Shown here in pieces: positions 1 to 8,607 of a DNA stretch of 46,351 bases. The position numbers and the translations under genes are program-made. Location: positions 1-46,351 of the forward strand of contig NZ_NHYM01000014.1 of NCBI RefSeq assembly GCF_003288815.1, read 5' to 3'. Position 1 is the stretch's first letter, and every line of letters begins with the position of its first letter. Below the pieces are notes generated by a model. It was not told where the DNA came from, did not search any database, and was given only the letters and a program-made list of their open reading frames with translations. The stretch comes from Helicobacter sp. 16-1353. Lineage in GTDB: Bacteria > Campylobacterota > Campylobacteria > Campylobacterales > Helicobacteraceae.

Positions 1-377
1 GAATCTTATATATAGCTTTGAATATATTTATATTATCGCTAAAAACAAAGATTTTCATCATATTCCTAAATTTAATTATGAAAATAGATAATTTTCAAAA
101 CTTCTATTTTCTTATAAACTCGATATTTTTTAGCGTATTATACTTAAAAAATATAATTTTTAAATTATTTTTATACCTTATTAAATATTCATAGATATTT
201 CTATTTTGCGTTATTTTTACGAATTTGCCTATTTTGTAAAAAATTTGAAAATTATCTATTTTCAAACTTTTATAAAAGATAGATTGATTATGGGACAATA
301 TAAATATTTTTCATTAGTAGATTTAAGGCTTAAGATGGGAATTTTAAATAAATGGATAAGAATATATAGGGTTTATT
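1..377. other. AT-rich leader region without a convincing gene
   Basis: No reading frame here has a good start, ribosome site and protein-like composition. The two short open frames overlap on opposite strands and are lysine/isoleucine/tyrosine-rich, as expected of AT-rich noncoding DNA. The region precedes the acyl/aldehyde operon and should contain its promoter. Several TATA-like words occur near 295-305 and 360-366, but none stands out as the -10. A 21-bp inverted repeat is listed separately. Confidence 0.6.
79..264. repeat. 21-bp perfect inverted repeat flanking a 144-bp segment
   Basis: Bases 79-99 are the exact reverse complement of bases 244-264. The arms have a core of the form GAAAATAGATAATTTTCAAA on the left and its complement on the right. 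They enclose 144 bases just upstream of the first gene of the acyl operon. The arms could form a cruciform or RNA hairpin, or mark an invertible segment. No recombinase gene is visible in the window. Confidence 0.75.
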
Positions 378-1451
378 ATGTTTGCTAGTTTTGAAAAAAG
401 TAACATCTCTTGTATGTCTATAGTTTTACCACAAAAGGAAATTAATATATATGATGAGATGGAATATTATGGGAATTCTATTAAAAAAATCGATAGAATG
501 AGAAAAATCGTAGGATTCCACAAAAGAAAAGTAGCAGATAGTAATACTACAGCAAGTGATTTGGCTATTGTGGCTGCGGAGTGCTTAATAAGAGATAATA
601 ATATTAATCGAGCAAATATTGATTGTTTGATTAATGTTACACAAGAAGCAGATTATAAAAGTCCATCTAGTGCATATTATGTTCATCATAAACTTGGATT
701 ATCTAAAAAATGTATCGCCACAGATATTAATCAAGGTTGTGCTGGGTGGGTTTTTGGATTATACATAGCTTTTGGAATGATTGAAGGTGGAGCGAGTAGA
801 AATGTTTTATTATTATGTGCGGATACTCCATCTATTTTAAAAAATATAAATGATAGAGCACAAGCCCCATTATTTGGCGATGGCGGAGTGGCTACATTTA
901 TAGAGCAGGGGAGCAGAAAATCGTATTTTAATATAGATACGATAAGTGATAATTTTGAAGATTTAATACTTCCATTTAGCGGAACTAGGTTTTTAAGTAA
1001 GGATAAAAGCCTAATAGAATCCCTATATCAACATTCCTATAAACAAGAAAATGGAGAATCTATCCCTTTTGATATAGGAACATCTTATATGGATAGTATG
1101 GGAGTGTTTAATTTTGCTATTGATATTATCCCAAAAAATATAGAATCCCTTTTAAAGTATGCTAAAAAACAAGTAGATTCTATAGATTATCTCTGCCTAC
1201 ATCAAGCAAATAAACAGATTGTAAAAGAAATAGGGGCGTTATGTGGTTTTGATGATAGCAAAGTCCCATATTATGCCTTTGAACATTTTGGCAATAATAC
1301 AATGTGCTCTATCCCCACTACAATCGCAACACTCCCCATAGAAAGTAAAAAAGATACATTGCTTTGCTGTGGTTTTGGAAATGGATTAGTGTGTGCAAGC
1401 TCAATTTTAGATATGAGTGATTCCCCCCCCCCCATCTCTTTATTGCTATGA
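378..1451 (+). CDS. KAS III-type 3-oxoacyl-ACP synthase, phase-variable C-terminus
   Basis: FabH-like ketosynthase, expected to condense a starter acyl-CoA with malonyl-ACP in the cytoplasm. The Cys-His-Asn triad is visible: Cys121 in QGCAGW, His275 in CLHQAN and Asn306/307 in FGNN. As written the protein is 357 residues and ends in a proline run and ISLLL, because a C11 tract at 1423-1433 puts it out of its natural frame. With ten Cs the frame continues to 1545, giving 388 residues. The restored tail (beginning SLYCYEEM) resembles the tail of the second ketosynthase at 3925-5064, and its TAA overlaps the ATG of the next gene by one base. The active-site residues all lie before the tract, so the present form may still work. 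The starter substrate is unknown. A weak AGGG lies about eight bases before the ATG. Confidence 0.88.
   Translation: MFASFEKSNISCMSIVLPQKEINIYDEMEYYGNSIKKIDRMRKIVGFHKRKVADSNTTASDLAIVAAECLIRDNNINRANIDCLINVTQEADYKSPSSAYYVHHKLGLSKKCIATDINQGCAGWVFGLYIAFGMIEGGASRNVLLLCADTPSILKNINDRAQAPLFGDGGVATFIEQGSRKSYFNIDTISDNFEDLILPFSGTRFLSKDKSLIESLYQHSYKQENGESIPFDIGTSYMDSMGVFNFAIDIIPKNIESLLKYAKKQVDSIDYLCLHQANKQIVKEIGALCGFDDSKVPYYAFEHFGNNTMCSIPTTIATLPIESKKDTLLCCGFGNGLVCASSILDMSDSPPPISLLL
1423..1433. repeat. C11 tract in the first ketosynthase gene
   Basis: Eleven Cs near the 3' end of the gene. Ten (or 13) Cs give the 388-residue form; eleven, as here, give the 357-residue form. This is a probable slipped-strand contingency site. 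Confidence 0.9.
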
Positions 1452-1544
1452 AGAAATGCGGGATAGATATTATGAGCGACCATCACATTTTATGAGTAAA
1501 GAGGTTTATATGAAATATTGGCTAAATAAATTTAATAAGGAGTA

Positions 1545-1775
1545 ATGATGACAAAGAAAGAATTTTTAAATGAATTAAGTGAGTTGCTACAAAGGGAAGA
1601 GCCTTGTAATGAAAATGATATTTTAGAATCTTATGAAGAGTGGGATTCACTATCCAAAATGTCTTTAATGGCGTTTTTTGCTAAACATTTTTCTATTCAA
1701 TTGACATTAAAACAGCTTAATGAAGCAAAAAGCATATTAGATTTAATCGCATTGGCTAGTGGAAATATTAAATAG
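1545..1775 (+). CDS. Acyl carrier protein (first copy)
   Basis: Small acidic helical protein of 76 residues with the phosphopantetheine attachment motif EEWDSLSKM; the carrier serine is Ser35. It should carry the growing acyl chain for the ketosynthases and SDR reductases around it. Its ATG overlaps the stop of the full-length form of the upstream ketosynthase (TAATG), and AAGGAG lies just before it. An adjacent in-frame ATG at 1548 is an alternative start. It is dedicated to this operon and is not the housekeeping AcpP, because it sits among glycan genes and diverges from the usual DSLD-type motif. Confidence 0.88.
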   Translation: MMTKKEFLNELSELLQREEPCNENDILESYEEWDSLSKMSLMAFFAKHFSIQLTLKQLNEAKSILDLIALASGNIK

Positions 1776-1787
1776 GAAAATAGGGAA

Positions 1788-2534
1788 ATGATAGCTTTTA
1801 ATAAAGAGCAGATTTATATAGTTACGGGTGCTAGTTCTGGGATAGGTAGAGCCACAGCTTTACTTTTAAATAATCTTGGAGCTAGTGTTATTGCTATAGC
1901 TAGAAATAAACAACGATTAGAATCCTTAAAAACAGATTGCAAGAATCCAAATAATATATATATTGAGATAAAAGACTTATGCGAGAATATTAATGATTTG
2001 CCTAACTATGTCAAATCATTAAAAGAAAAATATGGAAAATTCTTTGGAATGGTATATTGTGCGGGAGTTAGCGAACTCAAGCCAATTGCTATTACTGAAT
2101 ATGAAGATATGGAACGCGATTTTAATATTAATTATTATGCTCCTATCTTTATGACAAAAGGTTTGATTGATAAGCGAAATAATGTAGGGTATGGGACATC
2201 TATTGTTGCGATTTCATCTATTGCTGCTATTTGTTCGGATAAAGGACATAGTATTTATAGTGGAGCAAAAGCAGCTTTATGTGCTTCTATGAAGGTTATT
2301 GCAAATGAAAGCGTAAAAAATAAAATACGCGTAAATTGCATTCTACCCTCTATTATAGATACACCAATGACAAATGCTAGTGAGGAGGAGTATTTACGCT
2401 CTCAATTACATTTATATCCATTTGGCTTTGGTAATCCAAATGATGTGGCACATATGGCAATATTTTTATTATCTAATAAATCAGCATTTATTTCAGGGCA
2501 GAACTATATACTAGATAGTGGGGGTGTGAGATGA
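1788..2534 (+). CDS. SDR-family oxidoreductase, FabG-like (intact copy)
   Basis: Classical short-chain dehydrogenase of 248 residues. The NADP(H)-binding motif TGASSGIG is at residues 13-20, the active-site Ser is at 143/144 and the YSGAK motif gives Tyr157 and Lys161. In this setting it most likely reduces a 3-oxoacyl-ACP to the 3-hydroxyacyl-ACP. It lies 12 bases after the acyl carrier protein gene, with GGAAAATAGGGAA as ribosome site, and its stop overlaps the start of a tandem second copy. The two copies share near-identical ends and a divergent middle. The exact acyl substrate cannot be read from sequence. Confidence 0.87.
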   Translation: MIAFNKEQIYIVTGASSGIGRATALLLNNLGASVIAIARNKQRLESLKTDCKNPNNIYIEIKDLCENINDLPNYVKSLKEKYGKFFGMVYCAGVSELKPIAITEYEDMERDFNINYYAPIFMTKGLIDKRNNVGYGTSIVAISSIAAICSDKGHSIYSGAKAALCASMKVIANESVKNKIRVNCILPSIIDTPMTNASEEEYLRSQLHLYPFGFGNPNDVAHMAIFLLSNKSAFISGQNYILDSGGVR

Positions 2535-2709
2535 TAGCTTTTAATAAAGAGCAGATTTATATAGTTACGGGTGCTAGTTCTGGGATAGGTAGAGCCACAG
2601 CTTTACTTTTAAATAATCTTGGAGCTAGTGTTATTGCTATAGCTAGAAATAAACAACGATTAGAATCCTTAAAAGCAGATTGCAAGAATCCAAATAATAT
2701 ATATATTGA
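1788..2709 (+). repeat. 179-bp direct repeat at the 5' ends of the two SDR genes
   Basis: Bases 1788-1966 and 2531-2709 are identical except at 1932/2675 (A versus G). They cover the cofactor-binding halves of the tandem SDR genes. The near-identity beside a diverged middle suggests recent duplication or gene conversion. Confidence 0.9.
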
Positions 2710-3256
2710 AATTATGGATTTATGCACTCTGTATGGGGGGGGGGAATATGAAAAATTACATTCAAACCCTTAAGGAAAAATATGGAAAATTCTTTGGAAT
2801 GGTGTATTGTGCGGGAGTTGCAAATATTATGCCTACAAAATCACTAGATTATAAATCTATGAGAGCGGATTTTGATATTAATTATTTTATCCCTATATTA
2901 ATGATAAAAGAGATTGCTAAGAGAGCAAATAATGCAAATAAAGATACTTCTATAGTTATAATCTCGGCATTATCTAGCATTATGCCATTAAATGGAATGC
3001 TTGCTTATAGTGGAGCAAAAGCGGCTTTAAATGCATCTTGTAAAGCTATTAGTAAGGAATACTCTAATGTTGGAGTAAGGATTAATACCATATTACCATC
3101 GGATATAAACACTCCAATGAGCGAGAATATGGCATTTTTTGTAAAAAATCGCACACATTTATATCCATTTGGCTTTGGTAATCCAAATGATGTGGCACAT
3201 ATGGCAATATTTTTATTATCTAATAAATCAGCATTTATTTCAGGGCAGAACTATAT
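2408..3256 (+). repeat. 102-bp perfect direct repeat at the 3' ends of the two SDR genes
   Basis: Bases 2408-2509 and 3155-3256 are identical and encode the shared C-terminal region around HLYPFGFGNPNDVAHMAIF. Together with the 5' repeat they bracket the variable substrate-binding middle. Recombination between copies could delete one gene or swap the middles. Confidence 0.9.
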
Positions 3257-3281
3257 TGTAGATTCTGGAGAAATGAGTTGA
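2531..3281 (+). pseudogene. Second SDR-family reductase, phase-off by a G10 tract
   Basis: Tandem paralogue of the preceding SDR gene. The 5' part encodes the TGASSGIG motif and runs out of frame at 2735-2744, stopping at 2773. The downstream frame resumes with NMKNYIQTLKEKYGKF and contains the YSGAK catalytic motif. With nine Gs instead of ten, one 249-residue protein results, one residue longer than copy one. The substrate-pocket region differs from copy one, so it probably reduces a different acyl intermediate. The start overlaps the previous stop, and the stop overlaps the TTG of the acyltransferase gene. I treat it as a reversible contingency gene, not a dead one. Confidence 0.85.
2735..2744. 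repeat. G10 tract in the second SDR gene (off)
   Basis: Ten Gs between the Rossmann part and the catalytic part. Nine or twelve Gs join the frames; ten, as here, leads to a stop at 2773. Confidence 0.92.
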
Positions 3282-3925
3282 AAAATATATTTATTGTTGG
3301 TGGAGATGGTTTTGCTAGGGAAGTGTATTTTCATTTACAAAATTTAGCTGAATGTAATAAAGAAATTAGATTTGGTGGATTTTTGGGACATAATGGATAT
3401 GGTTGCAAGGTGGATTATAAAGATGTCCAACATTTATACATAGGTGAGGTAAGTGAATATACATTTAGGGATAATGATTATTGCATTATTGGAGCAGGAG
3501 ATTCCATCTTAAGAAAAAAGATTTATGATGATATTAAATCATTAGGTGGGAAGTTTTGGACATTGATTGCTAAAGGGATATATCTTGCTGATAGCTTTAT
3601 ATATGGCGAAGCAAATATATTTATCCCACCTTTTTATTCTACTGTAAATATAGATATTGGAGATGGAAATTTATGTAATGGAAATGTGAGTATAGGGCAT
3701 GATTGCAAGATTGGCAATTTTAATACATTTCTGCCTTCATCTTGTATTTTGGGTAATGTTAGAGTAGGGGACTATAACTCAATCGGCACTAATGCCATTA
3801 TCTTACCAAAGGCAAAAATTGGGAATCACAATATTATATGCCCACTATCTGTGATATATAAAGGCTGTGGAAATAATCTATATATGTTTGGCAATCCTGC
3901 AATAAAAATTGGCGAGGTGAAGTAA
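3278..3925 (+). CDS. PglD/NeuD-like hexapeptide-repeat sugar acyltransferase
   Basis: Protein of 215 residues with two parts: an N-terminal Rossmann-like sugar-nucleotide domain beginning KNIFIVGGDGFAREVY, and a C-terminal left-handed beta-helix of hexapeptide repeats containing the catalytic His in SIGHDCKIG. Family members N- or O-acylate nucleotide-linked amino sugars, usually from acetyl-CoA. Beside dedicated ketosynthases and carrier proteins, this one may instead transfer the acyl chain built by the operon, for example to the 4-amino sugar made by the minus-strand RmlA/RmlB/DegT genes. That transfer is an inference. The start is TTG, overlapping the upstream TGA as TTGA, which suggests translational coupling. 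Confidence 0.82.
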   Translation: MKNIFIVGGDGFAREVYFHLQNLAECNKEIRFGGFLGHNGYGCKVDYKDVQHLYIGEVSEYTFRDNDYCIIGAGDSILRKKIYDDIKSLGGKFWTLIAKGIYLADSFIYGEANIFIPPFYSTVNIDIGDGNLCNGNVSIGHDCKIGNFNTFLPSSCILGNVRVGDYNSIGTNAIILPKAKIGNHNIICPLSVIYKGCGNNLYMFGNPAIKIGEVK

Positions 3926-5064
3926 TGTCATTATCTTATTTTACAAATGTAAAAATTAAAGCCATTGTAGGCGTTGTTCCTGAGAATTTTATAGATATTG
4001 ATGATGAGAAAGAATATTATTATAGTCAAAAACATTTTGAAAGAAATAAAAAAATACTAGGATTAAAAAAACGACATATAGCTCCTTTAGGTGTTAGCAC
4101 ATTAGACCTTTGTGAAAGGGCAGCTAGAATCTTAATCCAAGAAAAAAATATTGATATTAGTAGTATAGATACGCTTATAGTGGCTTCTATTAATCACGAT
4201 TATAATGGAAGTTGTTCTGCTTGTATTATCCAAGGACATTTGAATCTATCTAATGAATGTGCGTGTTTTGATATGAGTGGATTGGGTTGCACAGATTTGA
4301 CTTATGCACTTTGGGTTGCTCACTCTATTATCCAATCAGGGGCTTCTAAAAAATGTTTATTATTAGAAGGCTCACTAAGTAGTGCAATATCTAATGTTGA
4401 AAATAGAAATTCTTCTATGTTGTTTGGTGATGGAGCTGCAGCAATATTATTAGAATACTCACCAAAAGAAACCAAATCATTTTTTCATTTGCAAAGCTAT
4501 GGTTGTGGTTGGAAGCATATCGTAACTCCTGCTGGTGGATTTAGGTTTCCTATTAGAAAAGATATTATTGATATGGAGATTAAAGATAATAACGACAATC
4601 CCATACATTTATGGGATTCTATAATGAATGGCATAGAAGTTTTTAAGTTTGCTATTTCCTCAGCTCCCGCTTCTATTGCAAAGATTTTAGAGTATGCAAA
4701 TATGGATTTTTCTCATATTGATTTTTTTGCAATACATCAAGCAAATGCACAAATAGTAAAAACAATCATAAAACACGCAGGTATTCCACCAGAAAAAGCA
4801 TCTAGTCAAACTTTTAGTAAATATGGCAATTGTGGTGGCACATCTGTGTTAATAAACTTTTGTGATGAAATGAAAGGTAAGGAATTTGAGCGGATTCTAT
4901 TCTCATCTTTTGGTGTTGGGCTTTCGGTTGGCAGTTGTATTTTAGAGATTAAATCAAGTGAGAATCTAGGGCTTTTCTACTATGAAACTCCTAGCGATGT
5001 TCAAAGTAGAGAGCAAATGATAAAAGAATGGGTTGATTTTATAAAAGGAGAAAATAATGATTAA
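3925..5064 (+). CDS. KAS III-type 3-oxoacyl-ACP synthase (second copy)
   Basis: Full-length FabH-like ketosynthase of 379 residues with an intact triad: Cys122 in GLGCTD, His271 in AIHQAN and Asn302 in YGNCGG. It is a diverged paralogue of the gene at 378 and has no homopolymer tract. Its C-terminal tail resembles the phase-restored tail of that gene. Two ketosynthases suggest either two chain types or sequential condensations. Its ATG shares a base with the upstream TAA, and the downstream carrier protein gene overlaps its end by eight bases. Starter and extender units are unknown. Confidence 0.88.
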   Translation: MSLSYFTNVKIKAIVGVVPENFIDIDDEKEYYYSQKHFERNKKILGLKKRHIAPLGVSTLDLCERAARILIQEKNIDISSIDTLIVASINHDYNGSCSACIIQGHLNLSNECACFDMSGLGCTDLTYALWVAHSIIQSGASKKCLLLEGSLSSAISNVENRNSSMLFGDGAAAILLEYSPKETKSFFHLQSYGCGWKHIVTPAGGFRFPIRKDIIDMEIKDNNDNPIHLWDSIMNGIEVFKFAISSAPASIAKILEYANMDFSHIDFFAIHQANAQIVKTIIKHAGIPPEKASSQTFSKYGNCGGTSVLINFCDEMKGKEFERILFSSFGVGLSVGSCILEIKSSENLGLFYYETPSDVQSREQMIKEWVDFIKGENND

Positions 5065-5290
5065 GAAATATCAAAAAGTATTTTGTGAAACCTTAGGTGT
5101 TAAACAAGAAGATTTAAAAACACTTAAATACCAAAGTGTAGAATCTTGGGATAGTGTAGGGCATATGGGATTAATAGCGGCATTAGAAGATGAGTTTGGC
5201 ATTATGTTTGAAACAGATGATATTATAGATTTTAGCTCGTTTGAAAAAGGCAAGGAGATTCTTGCAAAATATAATATCAATGTTAGGTAA
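5057..5290 (+). CDS. Acyl carrier protein (second copy)
   Basis: Acidic carrier protein of 77 residues with the attachment motif ESWDSVGHMG; Ser33 carries the phosphopantetheine. It overlaps the end of the second ketosynthase by eight bases and has AAGGAGAAAATA upstream. It presumably pairs with that ketosynthase, mirroring the ketosynthase/carrier pair at the start of the operon. Confidence 0.87.
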   Translation: MIKKYQKVFCETLGVKQEDLKTLKYQSVESWDSVGHMGLIAALEDEFGIMFETDDIIDFSSFEKGKEILAKYNINVR

Positions 5291-5294
5291 GATA

Positions 5295-5756
5295 ATGATA
5301 TTAAGAAATTTATATCCTTTAGAGATACAAAAATATCAGGCAAATCGCTATCCTTGGTTCTTTTTGGATATTGTAGAAGAAGTAATGCCCGGCAAATATG
5401 CCAATGGCTATAAAAATTTTACTTATAATGAATGGTTTTTCCCGCCACATTTTGAAGATAATCCTATAGTGCCGGGCTTTATCCTTACAGAATCGCTAGT
5501 GCAAATGTTTATAATGACATTTTTAACATTAGAAAATAAAGGCTCAATTAGCACGAATCTAATTAGTAGTAATAATAAATTTATTATAGAAATTAAGCCG
5601 GGCGATAGATTGGATATTAAAGCGAAGCTGGATTCTTATAAAAGGGGACTTGCTAAGGGTAGTAGTATAGGATATATAAAAGATAAAGTTGCTATAAAAT
5701 GTGAATTTATGGTAAGTGTCCCATCTATTATGAATCAATTTAGACCAAAAATATAG
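5295..5756 (+). CDS. FabZ-like hotdog-fold dehydratase or thioesterase
   Basis: Protein of about 153 residues, close to FabZ size. The hallmark HFEDNPIVPGFILTE matches the FabZ/FabA pattern HFxxxPxxPGxxxxE, with the histidine and glutamate expected at the active site. In this operon it should dehydrate a 3-hydroxyacyl-ACP to the enoyl form. No enoyl reductase is visible, so the product may stay unsaturated or be rehydrated. I chose the ATG at 5295, preceded by AGGTAAG, because the longer frame from 5241 runs far into the carrier protein gene. Confidence 0.8.
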   Translation: MILRNLYPLEIQKYQANRYPWFFLDIVEEVMPGKYANGYKNFTYNEWFFPPHFEDNPIVPGFILTESLVQMFIMTFLTLENKGSISTNLISSNNKFIIEIKPGDRLDIKAKLDSYKRGLAKGSSIGYIKDKVAIKCEFMVSVPSIMNQFRPKI

Positions 5757-5764
5757 GTAGTTTT

Positions 5765-7552
5765 ATGCGTGTGGCTGACTATATTATGCAAAGATTAGTT
5801 GATATTGATATATCTACTATATTTTTAGTAAATGGTAGGGGGAATCTTTTCTTATGCGATGCCTTAGCTAGAAATAAGAATCTAGATTATGTTTGCACTC
5901 ATCACGAGCAAGCTGCAGGATTCGGAGCGTTTGGATATGCAGTTGCAAATAAGAATATAGGCGTTTGTATGGTATCTAGTGGTTGTGCTAGCACGAATGC
6001 CATAACCCCATTATTATGTGCTTATCAAGATGAAGTGCCAATGATATTTATCTCAGGGCAAAATCACTTGAGAGAAACAATTCGTTTTTCTAAGATACCA
6101 ATAAGGACATTTGGGCAACAAGAATCTGATATTATAAGCATAGTATCGTCCATTACAAAATATGCCATTATGGTAGAAAATCCACAAGATATTGCCTATC
6201 ATTTAGATAGAGCTATTTTTGAAAGCTTAAGTGGGAGAAAAGGTCCTGTGTGGATAGATATTCCGCTTGATATTCAAAGTGCAATGATAGATTCTAGTGA
6301 ATTAAGAAGATTTATTCCAAATCAAGTCAAATCTATAGAATCTATAGAATCTAATATTAATATTTTATTTCAACTTTTAGAAAATTCTTCTCGCCCTATA
6401 TTGCTTATAGGAAATAGTTGTAGGGGTTTGGATAGTATTTATAAACTAGTAGAGAATCTAAAAATCCCAATAGTATATGAAAAATCAAGTGTGGATATTT
6501 ATGGTAGAAAAGAAATCCTATCTATAGGAGCGATAGGAACATTAGCAGCCAATAGAGCCGCTAATATGGCAATACAAAATGCAGATTTAGTTATTGCTAT
6601 AGGAGCTAGGCTTGATAGTTTTAGTATTGGTGATTCAAAGAAATTTGCAAGAGAAGCAAAAAAAGTTATTATAGATATTGATTGCAATGAATTAGCAAAG
6701 CTATCTTTTGATATTTCTTGTAAGATTATAGGAGATATTGGACATATTATAGATACTATTTTGATAAAAAATATCTATAAAGCTCCGCAAGAATGGATTG
6801 ATAAATGTTTGCATTATAAGAATATCTTTCCATTATATGAAAATTTTCATAAGCATAATAAAGAAAATGATAAATCTCCAAGAATTGATTTATATGAATT
6901 AGCTAATTGTATTAGTGGTATTTTGCCAAGTAATGCTATTGTAGTTTGTGATGCGGGATTAGAAGAGCTAATTATCCCAACAAGTATTGAATTTGGAAAA
7001 AACCAAATATGTTTAGAGCCTTTTTCACAAGGTTGTATGGGTGCAGCACTAAGCCTTGCTTATGGAGCATATGTAGCTAGTAATAGACCTGTAGTGGCGA
7101 TTATTGGTGATGGTTCTATAATGATGAATTTACAAGAATTACAAACAATAAAATATCATAATTTTCCCATTAAAATCATTATTTCTAATAATAATTGTTA
7201 TGCTGTTATAAGGAAGCGACAAAAAGAATTATTTCGTAATCGCACAATAGGAAATGACCCAAGCGATGGAATCTCTTGTCCAGATTTTGCTAAGGTCGCA
7301 GAATGTTTTGGAATAAAATATATGCATATCTTAGATTCTACGACATTAAAAGAAGATTTAAAAAAGCTTATATTGTCAAATGAAGCTGTGATTTGCGAGA
7401 TTGATACATTAGAGAATCAACACTATATTCATAATTCTTTTACTAAAGATTTGAATGGAAAAATAGTCCAAAGGGGATTAGAAGACCAATCCCCATTTTT
7501 AGATAGAGAATTATTTCTAAAAGAAATGATAATAAAACCAATAGACCAATAG
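5765..7552 (+). CDS. ThDP-dependent enzyme, acetolactate synthase/decarboxylase family
   Basis: Protein of 595 residues with the three-domain plan of this family: an N-terminal pyrimidine-binding domain with catalytic Glu48 in THHEQAAGFGAFGYA, a central domain, and a C-terminal diphosphate-binding domain with GDGS near residue 445 followed by NNNCY. Such enzymes decarboxylate 2-oxo acids or join them to aldehydes. No IlvN-like regulatory subunit or isoleucine/valine gene is near. The gene sits between a hotdog protein and a NeuB-like synthase, arguing for a biosynthetic carboligase or decarboxylase in glycan or lipid precursor synthesis. The substrate is not deducible. Confidence 0.82.
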   Translation: MRVADYIMQRLVDIDISTIFLVNGRGNLFLCDALARNKNLDYVCTHHEQAAGFGAFGYAVANKNIGVCMVSSGCASTNAITPLLCAYQDEVPMIFISGQNHLRETIRFSKIPIRTFGQQESDIISIVSSITKYAIMVENPQDIAYHLDRAIFESLSGRKGPVWIDIPLDIQSAMIDSSELRRFIPNQVKSIESIESNINILFQLLENSSRPILLIGNSCRGLDSIYKLVENLKIPIVYEKSSVDIYGRKEILSIGAIGTLAANRAANMAIQNADLVIAIGARLDSFSIGDSKKFAREAKKVIIDIDCNELAKLSFDISCKIIGDIGHIIDTILIKNIYKAPQEWIDKCLHYKNIFPLYENFHKHNKENDKSPRIDLYELANCISGILPSNAIVVCDAGLEELIIPTSIEFGKNQICLEPFSQGCMGAALSLAYGAYVASNRPVVAIIGDGSIMMNLQELQTIKYHNFPIKIIISNNNCYAVIRKRQKELFRNRTIGNDPSDGISCPDFAKVAECFGIKYMHILDSTTLKEDLKKLILSNEAVICEIDTLENQHYIHNSFTKDLNGKIVQRGLEDQSPFLDRELFLKEMIIKPIDQ

Positions 7553-7560
7553 GAGAAAAA

Positions 7561-8607
7561 ATGGCAGAAGTAATGTTAGATAATAATATATTAATAGGGG
7601 ATTATGCTAAGCCTTATATAGTAGCAGAGATTAATTCTAGTCATAATGGTAGTGTAGATAAAGCAAAGGAAATGATAGACAAAGCAAAGGAGATAAATAT
7701 CTCTTGCGTAAAGTTTCAATCTTGGAGTGCAAATAGCCTTTATTCAAATGATTATTACGATAAGAATCCTATACAAAAGCGTATTGTAGATAAATTTGCC
7801 CTTAGGGAAAATGAGTTACTGCAATTAGCCAAATATGCTAAATCCATAGGCATAGATTTTTCTTCAACGCCTTATTCTAATGATGAGGTTGATTTTCTAG
7901 TAGATGAATGCAAAGTGCCATATATCAAGGTTGCTTCGCAAGATATAAATACTCTCCCTTTTTTGGAATATATAGCAACAAAGAATAAACCCATTGTTTT
8001 ATCTACTGGAATGTCATCAATAGAAGAAATAAAACAAGCAGTAAATCTCATAGAATCCACTAGGAATTATAAAATTATTATATTGCATTGTGTATCGATT
8101 TATCCAACTAAGATAGAAAATGTGAATCTAAATAATATTGTAGGTTTGAGGGAATTATTTCCTAAATATCCTATTGGTTTTTCAGATCACACTATTGGGG
8201 TTGATATTGCCATTGCTTCAGTGGCTTTGGGCTGTGGATTGATAGAAAAACATTTTACACTTGATAATAAAAAAATGGGTATGGATAATAATATGGCGAC
8301 AGAGCCAAAAGATTTTTTAAGACTTATTAATGGTTGTAATGAAGTCTATCAAGCTATGGGAGATAAACATCGAATAATAACTAAGGAAGAATATGCATCT
8401 AGATTAAAAATGCGTAGAAGCATAGTGGCAAAAAGAGATTTGAAAAGAGGCGAGATTCTATCGTTGTGTGATTTGGATTTTAAGCGACCCGCAGAAGGTA
8501 TATCGCCTGATAAAATAGATGAGATTGTAGGATTTAGAATAAAGTCTAATATAAAAGCGGGTTATCTTATAAATAAAAAGGATATAGATATTGATAAGCA
8601 TATATAA
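7561..8607 (+). CDS. NeuB-family PEP-condensing synthase with SAF domain
   Basis: Protein of 348 residues resembling sialic, legionaminic and pseudaminic acid synthases. The TIM barrel carries IVAEINSSHNG near the N-terminus, followed by KFQSW, PYIKVASQD and GFSDHT; an antifreeze-like SAF domain occupies about residues 285-345. Family members condense PEP with the aldehyde group of an N-acyl hexosamine. No NeuC-, NeuA-, PseI- or LegF-like gene is in the window, so the acceptor is uncertain. The neighbouring LuxC-like reductase opens the possibility of a non-sugar aldehyde acceptor. A good AGGAGA precedes the ATG, and the end overlaps the next gene. Confidence 0.85.
   Translation: MAEVMLDNNILIGDYAKPYIVAEINSSHNGSVDKAKEMIDKAKEINISCVKFQSWSANSLYSNDYYDKNPIQKRIVDKFALRENELLQLAKYAKSIGIDFSSTPYSNDEVDFLVDECKVPYIKVASQDINTLPFLEYIATKNKPIVLSTGMSSIEEIKQAVNLIESTRNYKIIILHCVSIYPTKIENVNLNNIVGLRELFPKYPIGFSDHTIGVDIAIASVALGCGLIEKHFTLDNKKMGMDNNMATEPKDFLRLINGCNEVYQAMGDKHRIITKEEYASRLKMRRSIVAKRDLKRGEILSLCDLDFKRPAEGISPDKIDEIVGFRIKSNIKAGYLINKKDIDIDKHI

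Noticed and set aside
7561-8607. Complete sialic, legionaminic or pseudaminic acid pathway
   Set aside because: Only a NeuB-family gene is visible; no epimerase/hydrolase, CMP-sugar synthetase or specific dehydratase is in the window.
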